A DNA stretch of 13,708 nucleotides from Acidobacteriota bacterium (GTDB lineage Bacteria; Acidobacteriota; Terriglobia; Terriglobales; Acidobacteriaceae), in assembly GCA_021841795.1 (NCBI GenBank), contig JAKCDN010000031.1, positions 1 to 13,708 of the forward strand, written 5' to 3'. A program made the translations under genes and the position numbers. Each line of letters begins with the position of its first letter. The first letter of the stretch is position 1. Below, piece after piece: positions 9,030-13,708 of this stretch. Under the pieces are notes generated by a model. That model ran no database searches. It was not told the DNA's origin and was given only the letters and a program-made list of their open reading frames with translations.

Positions 9030-9035
9030 TACACT
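9030..9035 (+). promoter_or_regulatory. Possible -10 element (TACACT) for a leaderless tsaD transcript
   Basis: TACACT lies six bases before the tsaD ATG at 9042. With usual -10 to start-site spacing the transcript would begin at or next to the A of ATG. No Shine-Dalgarno sequence precedes that ATG and no convincing -35 hexamer is seen at 16-18 bp. The same hexamer is the -10 of the better rpsA promoter at the right of the window. Weak evidence by itself. Confidence 0.35.
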
Positions 9036-9041
9036 GAAACT

Positions 9042-10253
9042 ATGCCCGGCTCCGGCCTCATCCTCGGCATTGAAAGCTCCTGCGACGAAACCGCCGCCGC
9101 AGTCGTGGCTCGCGGCGCGCGTACCGTTTCCTCGGTTGTCGCTTCGCAGATTGCCACCCACGCGCGCTACGGCGGCGTGGTCCCGGAGCTCGCCAGCCGC
9201 GAACACCTCCGCGCCATCGTGCCCGTGGTGCACGCCGCGCTGGTTCAAGCTCATGCCACCCTCGCCGATCTCGACGCCATCGCCGTCACCGCGGGGCCCG
9301 GCCTCGCCGGCGCGCTCCTCGTGGGCATCACCTATGCCAAGGCCCTCGCCTTCGCCAATGCGCTTCCCCTCATCGCCGTCAATCATCTTGAAGGTCATAT
9401 TCACGCCGTGCTGCTCAACCAGCGGGAATGCGAAGGCGCGCCCGACTCCAGCCCCGACCTCCTGCCCGCGTCTGAAGATGCTTCGCTCGCGCTCGTCGTC
9501 TCCGGCGGACACACGCATCTGTATCTCGCCCGTCCCATCCATGGCGTCTGGAGCTACTCGCTGATCGGCCGTACCGTGGACGATGCCGCCGGCGAAGCCT
9601 TTGACAAGGTGGCGAAATTGCTCGGGCTCGGCTATCCCGGCGGTCCCTGGATCGATGCGCTCGCCGCGTTCGGCAATCCCCACGCGGTTCCTTTTGCCTT
9701 CGCGCAAATCAAATCCAAAGCGCACCTTGCCGGCAAGCTTCCGCGCACCAAAGCGGCTAAAACCGCCCCCATCGCGCCTCTCGACCCGCACTTTCTCTTC
9801 TCCTTCTCTGGAATCAAAACCGCTGTCCTGCGCTATGTCGAACTGCATGGCATGCGCGCCGAAGCGCGCGCGCGCCTTGACCGCATCCTCTCGCTCCAGT
9901 GCCCGCCGCGGACCCGCGGCGAAGCCCTCGCGCTCTGCCCTCAGCCCACGCTGGACCTCATCGCCAGTTTTCAGTACGCCGTCATCGGCGATCTCCTGCG
10001 GAAAACCTTTGCCGCCGCCGAGCGCCTCGGTGCGCGCCACATCCTTGTCACCGGCGGCGTCGCCGCCAATCATGAGCTGCGCCGGCGCTTCACCCAGGAG
10101 GCTGCGGCGCGCTCTCTGCGTGTCTCCTTTCCTACCCTGGCCCTGTCCACTGACAATGCGGCCATGATCGCGGCCGCTGCCTGGCCGCGGTTCCTCAATC
10201 GGGAGTTCGCGCCGCCTCAGCTCAGCGCCGATCCCGCCCTCACCTTGGCTTGA
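9042..10253 (+). CDS. tsaD: tRNA N6-adenosine threonylcarbamoyltransferase TsaD (Kae1/YgjD family)
   Basis: Transfers the threonylcarbamoyl group from threonylcarbamoyl-AMP to A37 of ANN-decoding tRNAs (t6A), working with TsaB and TsaE; cytoplasmic. 403 residues. Family motifs: [11 protein letters not shown] (9-19), [12 protein letters not shown] (44-55), [11 protein letters not shown] (85-95), the metal-binding HLEGH (His115, His119), SGGHTHL (154-160), [32 protein letters not shown] (253-262), [11 protein letters not shown], and TDNAAM with metal ligand Asp371. The usual length is near 335-345 residues. The extra sequence lies mainly after HLEGH (about 126-147) and between [10 protein letters not shown] and the ASFQYAV helix (about 267-305), both away from catalytic motifs. 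The frame is open upstream to 8631, but the conserved N-terminus starts here. Divergent from cca, so two tRNA-maturation genes share one short upstream region. TsaB and TsaE are not in the window. Confidence 0.97.
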   Translation: MPGSGLILGIESSCDETAAAVVARGARTVSSVVASQIATHARYGGVVPELASREHLRAIVPVVHAALVQAHATLADLDAIAVTAGPGLAGALLVGITYAKALAFANALPLIAVNHLEGHIHAVLLNQRECEGAPDSSPDLLPASEDASLALVVSGGHTHLYLARPIHGVWSYSLIGRTVDDAAGEAFDKVAKLLGLGYPGGPWIDALAAFGNPHAVPFAFAQIKSKAHLAGKLPRTKAAKTAPIAPLDPHFLFSFSGIKTAVLRYVELHGMRAEARARLDRILSLQCPPRTRGEALALCPQPTLDLIASFQYAVIGDLLRKTFAAAERLGARHILVTGGVAANHELRRRFTQEAAARSLRVSFPTLALSTDNAAMIAAAAWPRFLNREFAPPQLSADPALTLA

Positions 10254-10294
10254 AGGTGCTGCGTGGGCCGCAACCAGTTTTAAAACTTGCGTGG

Positions 10295-10300
10295 TAGACT
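10295..10300 (+). promoter_or_regulatory. Possible -10 element (TAGACT) before the duplicated secreted protein gene
   Basis: TAGACT lies 22 bp before the preferred ATG, just after an A/T-rich patch (TTTTAAAA) in otherwise GC-rich sequence between tsaD and the next gene. No good -35 is seen at standard spacing. The gene starts only 68 bp after tsaD with no terminator hairpin between them, so read-through from tsaD is equally possible. Confidence 0.3.
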
Positions 10301-10309
10301 CGTGGCGTC

Positions 10310-10314
10310 GGAGG
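10310..10314 (+). promoter_or_regulatory. Shine-Dalgarno site GGAGG deciding the start at 10322
   Basis: GGAGG is 7 nt before the ATG at 10322 but only 1 nt before the in-frame ATG at 10316. The spacing selects 10322 as the start. This also gives a typical signal-peptide N-terminus, M-R-K. Confidence 0.65.
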
Positions 10315-10321
10315 AATGTCC

Positions 10322-11032
10322 ATGAGAAAGTTTGTATGCCTGGCCGTTGCCGCTGCCTGCCTGTTGCTGCTTCCGGCTGCAAATGCCGCCGGCGCCGCCG
10401 GCGTCTGGAAAGGCGCATTCGACTTCGAAGGCTCAAACGTGCCGCTCACCTTTCACCTCACCGTCGCGAATGGAGAGGTGCAGGGAACTGTCGAGGGGCT
10501 GCCAACCACGCCCGCTGCAATTCATGACGGGAAGGCCGACGGTTCCAGCCTCTCCTTCTGGGTCGATACCGATTACGAGGGCCAGACCTACAAACTCGTC
10601 TTTAAAGGCGCCGTCTCGCAGGCCGATGACCAGATCGCCTTCACCTTCGGCACCGACGACGGTAGCTGGGAGTCGCAGGTGACTGCAATCAGAGCTCCGG
10701 ACACCGCGCTCGCGCCTGCCGGCCCTGACGTCTCCGGCACCTGGAAAGGCAGCTTTGACTTCCAGGGCTCCGCCGTTCCGCTCACCTTCCATCTGTCGAG
10801 CTCCGCCGGAGCGGTCAGTGGAACCGTCGAAGGGCTGCCCACATCGCCCGCCGCAATTCACGAGGGCAAACTCGACGGCGACACCGTCACCTTCTGGGTC
10901 GATACCGATTACGAGGGTCAGACCTACAAACTCGTCTACAAAGGCAAGGTCGCTGCCACCCGCATCGACTTCAACTTCGGCGCCGACGATGGTAGCTGGA
11001 GCTCGGAGCTGACCGCGACAAAAACCTCTTAG
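10322..11032 (+). CDS. Secreted protein of two tandem beta-rich repeats, function unknown
   Basis: 236 residues. A signal peptide is clear: Met-Arg-Lys, a hydrophobic core of Ala/Val/Leu, and an ANA-type signal peptidase I site after Ala22; no lipobox. The mature protein is two copies of a ~95-residue domain with Trp29 and Trp141 at equivalent positions (period 112 residues). Each copy reads G-x-W-K-G-x-F-D-F, VPLTFHL, GTVEGLP, PAAIH, FWVDTDYEGQTYKLV and DDGSW in order. Alternating hydrophobic and polar residues with many Gly/Asp turns suggest an all-beta sandwich or barrel exported to the periplasm or outside. No catalytic motif is recognised. I recall similar 'GTWKG...GTVEGLP' domains in acidobacterial and other environmental genomes without assigned function. 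Start chosen by Shine-Dalgarno spacing; an in-frame ATG is two codons upstream. It follows tsaD by 68 bp and ends toward a shared terminator. A role in binding a surface or carbohydrate ligand is only a guess. Confidence 0.85.
   Translation: MRKFVCLAVAAACLLLLPAANAAGAAGVWKGAFDFEGSNVPLTFHLTVANGEVQGTVEGLPTTPAAIHDGKADGSSLSFWVDTDYEGQTYKLVFKGAVSQADDQIAFTFGTDDGSWESQVTAIRAPDTALAPAGPDVSGTWKGSFDFQGSAVPLTFHLSSSAGAVSGTVEGLPTSPAAIHEGKLDGDTVTFWVDTDYEGQTYKLVYKGKVAATRIDFNFGADDGSWSSELTATKTS
10400..11026 (+). repeat. Intragenic tandem duplication (two ~290-bp units, 336-bp period)
   Basis: The unit at about 10400-10690 recurs at about 10736-11026 inside the secreted protein gene. The most conserved block, encoding FWVDTDYEGQTYKLV (near 10556 and 10892), differs at only one base over about 45 nt (GGCCAG versus GGTCAG). 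The two copies therefore match at synonymous sites as well as in protein. The linker between them (about 10691-10735) has no counterpart. Confidence 0.85.
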
Positions 11033-11138
11033 ATCGCAGTCTCCCGCACCTCCGGATCCCATCCCTGGCGCCCGCGCCGCTGCGGTGCCGTGGAATAAGC
11101 CCGCCCGCGCCGCGCCCTTCCCCGCCTTCATGCCACGC

Positions 11139-11170
11139 AAAACGGCCACCCGTCAGGGTGGCCGTTTCTT
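11139..11170. terminator. Bidirectional intrinsic terminator
   Basis: Arms AAACGGCCACCC (11140-11151) and GGGTGGCCGTTT (11156-11167) pair perfectly over 12 bp around a GTCA loop. On the + strand the right arm continues TTTCTT; on the - strand the hairpin is followed by TTTT. It sits 107 bp after the secreted protein gene and 95 bp after the rpsA stop, so it can end both convergent transcripts. Nothing else was recognised in 11033-11262. Confidence 0.85.
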
Positions 11171-11262
11171 CGTACGCTTCGCGTTGGATTGGCGCCGGGG
11201 TTTTGCGCTCTGCGGTCGTGATCGGATCTGACCCTTGAGCCCTCGACTCCCGACCACGGTTC

Positions 11263-13230
11263 CTAGCGTTCGTTCTTCCGCCAGTTCACCAGATCGCCAA
11301 GGGTTGTCGTCGAGCTGGAAACCGGCGCCTTGTGCGCGCTTTCCTTGTAGTGCTCAACCGTCGCGCGGCTGGCTTCCTGTCCGCTCACCGCACGCAGGCT
11401 CAGTCCTACCTTCTTCTCTTCGACGTTGATCTTGATGATCTTGAACTCGTGTTCCAGCCCCTGTTCGAGCTTGGAGTGGTCGCCGCCCTCGCCCGCCTCG
11501 GAAACGTGGCAAAGTCCCTCCACGCCCTCCGCGATCTCGACGAACGCGCCGAACTGCGCCGTGCGCAGAATCTTGCCGTGCACCACATCGCCTACGCGGT
11601 GCGTGGCAAAGAAGCTCTCCCACACGTCGGGCTGCAGTTGCTTGATGCCCAGGCTCAGACGGCGGTTCTGCGGCTCTACGCCCAGTACGACTGCCTTCAC
11701 CTTTTCACCCTTCTTCACCACTTCCGACGGATGCTTTACCCGCTTGGTCCAGCTCAGGTTCGACACATGCACCAGGCCGTCAATGCCGTCTTCGATCTCC
11801 ACGAACGCGCCAAAGTCGGTCAGGTTGCGCACCCGGCCTTCCACCACCGTGCCCTGGGGATACTTGTCGCACAGATTCTCCCACGGGTTCTCGAGCAGTT
11901 GCTTCATCCCCAGTGAAATCCGGCGGTCGCCCGGGTTCACTGCCAGTACCACCGTGTCCACCTCGTCGCCCGGCTTCACCATCTTTGAGGGATGCTTCAG
12001 CCGCTTCGACCAGGTCATCTCCGACAGGTGCACCAGACCCTCGATGCCTTGCTCCAGTTCCACGAACGCGCCGTAGTCGGTCACCGACAGTACCCGTCCA
12101 TGCACCTTCGCGCCCACCGGGTAGCGTTCCGCTGCATCCAGCCACGGGTCGGGCGTCAACTGCTTGAAGCCCAGCGATACCCGCTGCTTGTCTTTATCGA
12201 ACTTCAGAACCTTTACCTGAATCTCGTCGCCCACATTCACCAGATCGCGTGGATGCGTCAGACGGCCCCAGCTCATATCCGTGATGTGCAGCAGGCCGTC
12301 GATCCCGCCCAGATCCACAAACGCCCCGTAGTCGGTCAGGTTCTTCACCGTGCCCGTCAGCACTGCGTCGTCGCTCAGATGTTCCATGATGGCGGAGCGC
12401 TTCGTCGTCTGCTCCTCCTCCAGGATCTCCTTGCGGCTCACCACCACGTTCCCGCGCTTCTTGTTCAGCTTGATGACGCGGATTTCAATCTCCTGGCCCA
12501 GATATGCGTCCAGATTCCGTACCGGACGGATCTCCAGTTGCGAGCCGGGCAGGAACGCCTTGATCCCGATATCGACCGTCAGTCCGCCCTTCACGCGGCT
12601 CACCACCGTGCCCTTGATCGGCGTCTTCTCGTTGGCTGCCTTCTCAATCGAATCCCACACCCGCAGGCGCTGTGCCTTCTCGTAGCTCACCAGGTAGCCG
12701 CCTTCCGGCTCCTCGCGCTCGATCACCACATCGATCTCGTCGCCCGCCTGGAACTTCACCGCTCCAGTGTGATCGGTCACCTGCTCCAGCGGCACAAGCC
12801 CCTCGGACTTCAGGCCGACATCGACCACAAGATGCTTCTCTCTTTGCTCTACCACCTTGCCGGTGACAACCTTGTCGCCATAGGCCTCCACGGCAGCCGC
12901 TTCAGCGGCCTGCTCGCGCTCAAATGCGGCCAGGGCAGAAGAAAAGTCCTCGGCCGACTCGGCGCCTACCGCTTCATGCTCTAGGCCTTCGGCGGCTGCG
13001 GACGCTTCGTATTCGGTCAGCTCGGGTATTTGCGGCAGCTCTGCTTCATCAGCAGGCTGGTTCAGGGCATCGGCGTCCAGTGGGGTGGCTTCGACTATGG
13101 CGGAAGACTCAAGGGTGGACGTGGATTCGGGCAACGGCTGCTCTAGCTCCGTCGCAGGTTCAAGGGTTGGGGTTTCCAATTCGGTGTTCAGGGTTGTGCT
13201 CTCGGTTTCAGGATTGAGGACGTTTGCCAT
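11263..13230 (-). CDS. rpsA: 30S ribosomal protein S1
   Basis: Binds mRNA on the small ribosomal subunit and aids initiation on structured or weakly signalled mRNAs. 655 residues. Six S1 OB-fold repeats: about 117-189, 202-270, 288-357, 371-444, 458-531 and 545-615. Repeats 3-5 carry the best signatures (TDYGAFVDL...[19 protein letters not shown]...[19 protein letters not shown]...[10 protein letters not shown]), each followed by HP and VSLG or ISLG/LSLG-type ends. The first two repeats are more diverged, as in bona fide S1. Residues 1-118 form an extension with 28 Asp/Glu and one Lys/Arg, rich in Glu, Thr, Ala and Pro, probably disordered. The tail (616-655) is polar. E. coli S1 is 557 residues, so the extra length is mainly this N-terminus. 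The start is the ATG after GGGAG with 9 nt spacing. The frame stays open to 13485, but that part lacks S1-like sequence. Monocistronic here, with its own promoter and terminator. Confidence 0.96.
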   Translation of the reverse strand: MANVLNPETESTTLNTELETPTLEPATELEQPLPESTSTLESSAIVEATPLDADALNQPADEAELPQIPELTEYEASAAAEGLEHEAVGAESAEDFSSALAAFEREQAAEAAAVEAYGDKVVTGKVVEQREKHLVVDVGLKSEGLVPLEQVTDHTGAVKFQAGDEIDVVIEREEPEGGYLVSYEKAQRLRVWDSIEKAANEKTPIKGTVVSRVKGGLTVDIGIKAFLPGSQLEIRPVRNLDAYLGQEIEIRVIKLNKKRGNVVVSRKEILEEEQTTKRSAIMEHLSDDAVLTGTVKNLTDYGAFVDLGGIDGLLHITDMSWGRLTHPRDLVNVGDEIQVKVLKFDKDKQRVSLGFKQLTPDPWLDAAERYPVGAKVHGRVLSVTDYGAFVELEQGIEGLVHLSEMTWSKRLKHPSKMVKPGDEVDTVVLAVNPGDRRISLGMKQLLENPWENLCDKYPQGTVVEGRVRNLTDFGAFVEIEDGIDGLVHVSNLSWTKRVKHPSEVVKKGEKVKAVVLGVEPQNRRLSLGIKQLQPDVWESFFATHRVGDVVHGKILRTAQFGAFVEIAEGVEGLCHVSEAGEGGDHSKLEQGLEHEFKIIKINVEEKKVGLSLRAVSGQEASRATVEHYKESAHKAPVSSSTTTLGDLVNWRKNER

Positions 13231-13249
13231 TACAGCCAGCTCCCGACAT
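13208..13249 (-). other. Possible 13-codon upstream ORF overlapping the rpsA start
   Basis: ATG at 13249 is preceded by AGGAG with 4 nt spacing. It opens a frame encoding [13 protein letters not shown] and a TGA that ends 20 nt inside rpsA. It is in a different frame from rpsA and spans the rpsA ribosome binding site and start codon, so ribosomes translating it would interfere with or couple to rpsA initiation. It may be chance: short ORFs are common in GC-rich leaders. Confidence 0.25.
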
Positions 13250-13511
13250 CGTGCTCCTGCGGCGGCTTGCACCTGCCGCGGGGTGTGGCCTCCGCGCAGC
13301 GTTGCGTCCGGTCGCCCTTGACTGCGGCGATTGCTTGCCACTTGCCCTCGCGCCTTGTGACGCGCTGGCTCCGTCTTCCGCAGGAACAGCCGTCCCACTC
13401 CAGATACTCTGGAAACGAGTCTCGACTGGTCTCCTTGGGAAACGCCGGCAGGCAACGGCCAGTTGGGAGGGCGGCCGCAACTCACTGCAGGAATCCGCGC
13501 AGGAAGCTACA
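13231..13511 (-). other. Long rpsA 5' leader, no gene recognised
   Basis: From the predicted start site (about 13511) to the rpsA ATG there are about 280 nt. No conserved coding sequence or known riboswitch was recognised. One short hairpin, TCCAGA-GTA-TCTGGA on the - strand, lies at 13399-13413. The rpsA frame is open through most of the leader, but the encoded Arg/Gly/Ala-rich sequence looks like shadow translation. rpsA autogenous control through its leader is established in Proteobacteria; a regulatory leader here is inference. Confidence 0.4.
13240..13244 (-). promoter_or_regulatory. rpsA ribosome binding site GGGAG
   Basis: GGGAG is followed by nine bases and the ATG at 13230. It is a moderate Shine-Dalgarno match and supports the start used for S1. 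It lies inside the possible small upstream ORF. Confidence 0.55.
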
Positions 13512-13525
13512 CCCACGAGTGTAGC
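13506..13525. repeat. Inverted repeat overlapping the rpsA -10 box
   Basis: GCTACAC (13506-13512) and GTGTAGC (13519-13525) are perfect 7-bp arms around a 6-bp centre. One arm contains the -10 hexamer and the other falls over the expected transcription start. It could be a repressor operator or a 5'-end RNA hairpin only in part, since the left half is upstream of the start. No protein is assigned. Confidence 0.45.
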
Positions 13526-13547
13526 AACCTCTGCTTTTAAGCGTCAA
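13518..13547 (-). promoter_or_regulatory. rpsA promoter (TTGACG - 18 bp - TACACT)
   Basis: Read on the - strand, TTGACG (13547-13542) matches five of six bases of the sigma-70 -35 box. It is followed after 18 bp, including an A/T-rich CTTAAAAG stretch, by TACACT (13523-13518), four of six bases of the -10 box. The orientation and position fit rpsA. This is the best housekeeping promoter in the window. Confidence 0.65.
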
Positions 13548-13610
13548 TCGCGCGCTCCCTGTCCACCAGGGCAAACGCATTTCAGATTGCGGGATCATTC
13601 TGTTTTGAAA

Positions 13611-13691
13611 GGGCACGGCTTCAGCCGTGCCGCAGGCACATCAGGATGAATATCTCCGGCCTTCAGGCCCAGAGGGATGGGTTTTCATCCC
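13611..13691. repeat. Three-hairpin intergenic repeat element (acidobacterial REP-like)
   Basis: Three consecutive hairpins are visible. GGCACGGC-TTCA-GCCGTGCC is at 13612-13631, GGCC-TTCA-GGCC at 13658-13669, and GGGATG-GGTTTT-CATCCC at 13674-13691. The first two share a TTCA loop. I recall near-identical elements scattered between genes in Acidobacteriaceae genomes, where they also produce spurious ORFs containing 'KGHGFSRA'; the same string appears in one frame here. It lies upstream of the rpsA promoter. The flanks, 13548-13610 and 13692-13708, show nothing recognisable. Confidence 0.65.
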
Positions 13692-13708
13692 AAAAGCATC
13701 CCCCAGCG

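Noticed and set aside
8631..9041. N-terminal extension of tsaD to give 540 residues
   Set aside because: The added part is antisense to cca, Pro/Arg-rich, and the TsaD family begins with the GIESSCDET strand a few residues after the ATG at 9042.
8979..10436. 485-codon open frame on the - strand across tsaD and the next gene start
   Set aside because: Crosses two well-supported + strand genes, shows no family motif, and is a codon-bias shadow.
13231..13485. N-terminal extension of S1 by 85 residues
   Set aside because: The ATG at 13230 has a ribosome binding site. The extension is Arg/Gly-rich, unlike the acidic S1 N-terminus, and most probably is leader RNA.
13224..13649. 141-codon open frame on the + strand in the rpsA upstream region
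   Set aside because: It overlaps the rpsA start, runs through the promoter and into the hairpin repeat, and ends in the 'KGHGFSRAA' string that the repeat generates in many spurious acidobacterial ORFs.

Overview
High-GC bacterial DNA (roughly 63-65% by eye) with a strong C/G bias at third codon positions. The organism is probably an acidobacterium (Acidobacteriota, Terriglobia/Acidobacteriaceae type). This rests on three things: a three-hairpin intergenic element at the right edge built around GGCACGGCTTCAGCCGTGCC, which I recall as a dispersed repeat of that group; the secreted duplicated beta-rich protein; and the overall composition. It is a recollection-based inference, not a database result.

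Left part (1-7595, + strand): the 3' end of a non-ribosomal peptide / polyketide assembly line. A truncated NRPS gene (adenylation domain from core A4 onward, then a carrier domain) overlaps by ATGA a complete 2107-residue type I PKS module. The PKS domains run KS-AT-KR-DH-ACP-TE. The adenylation pocket reads DILQLGMIWK, close to the glycine signature. The AT has the malonyl-type HAFH motif, and the terminal TE makes this the last module. Together they predict a chain ending in a glycine-derived 4-amino-3-hydroxybutanoyl unit or, if the DH works, a 4-aminobut-2-enoyl unit (vinylogous glycine). The KR-before-DH order is unusual for cis-AT PKS.

Middle part (7570-11032): the biosynthetic genes stop abruptly against housekeeping genes. 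The PKS converges on, and overlaps by 26 bp, a tRNA CCA nucleotidyltransferase gene on the - strand. That gene is divergent from tsaD (tRNA t6A37 synthesis), so two tRNA-maturation genes share an 80-bp upstream region. Downstream of tsaD is a small secreted protein made of two nearly identical ~95-residue beta-rich repeats, of unknown function.

Right part (11033-13708): a perfect 12-bp-stem hairpin with U-tracts on both strands separates the secreted protein gene from rpsA (ribosomal protein S1, - strand, six S1 domains and a very acidic 118-residue N-terminal extension). rpsA has a good promoter about 280 nt upstream of its start. It therefore has a long leader with a promoter-overlapping inverted repeat and a possible 13-codon upstream ORF across the rpsA start codon. 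The window ends in the three-hairpin intergenic repeat. I saw no tRNA or rRNA genes, CRISPR arrays, transposases or attachment sites.
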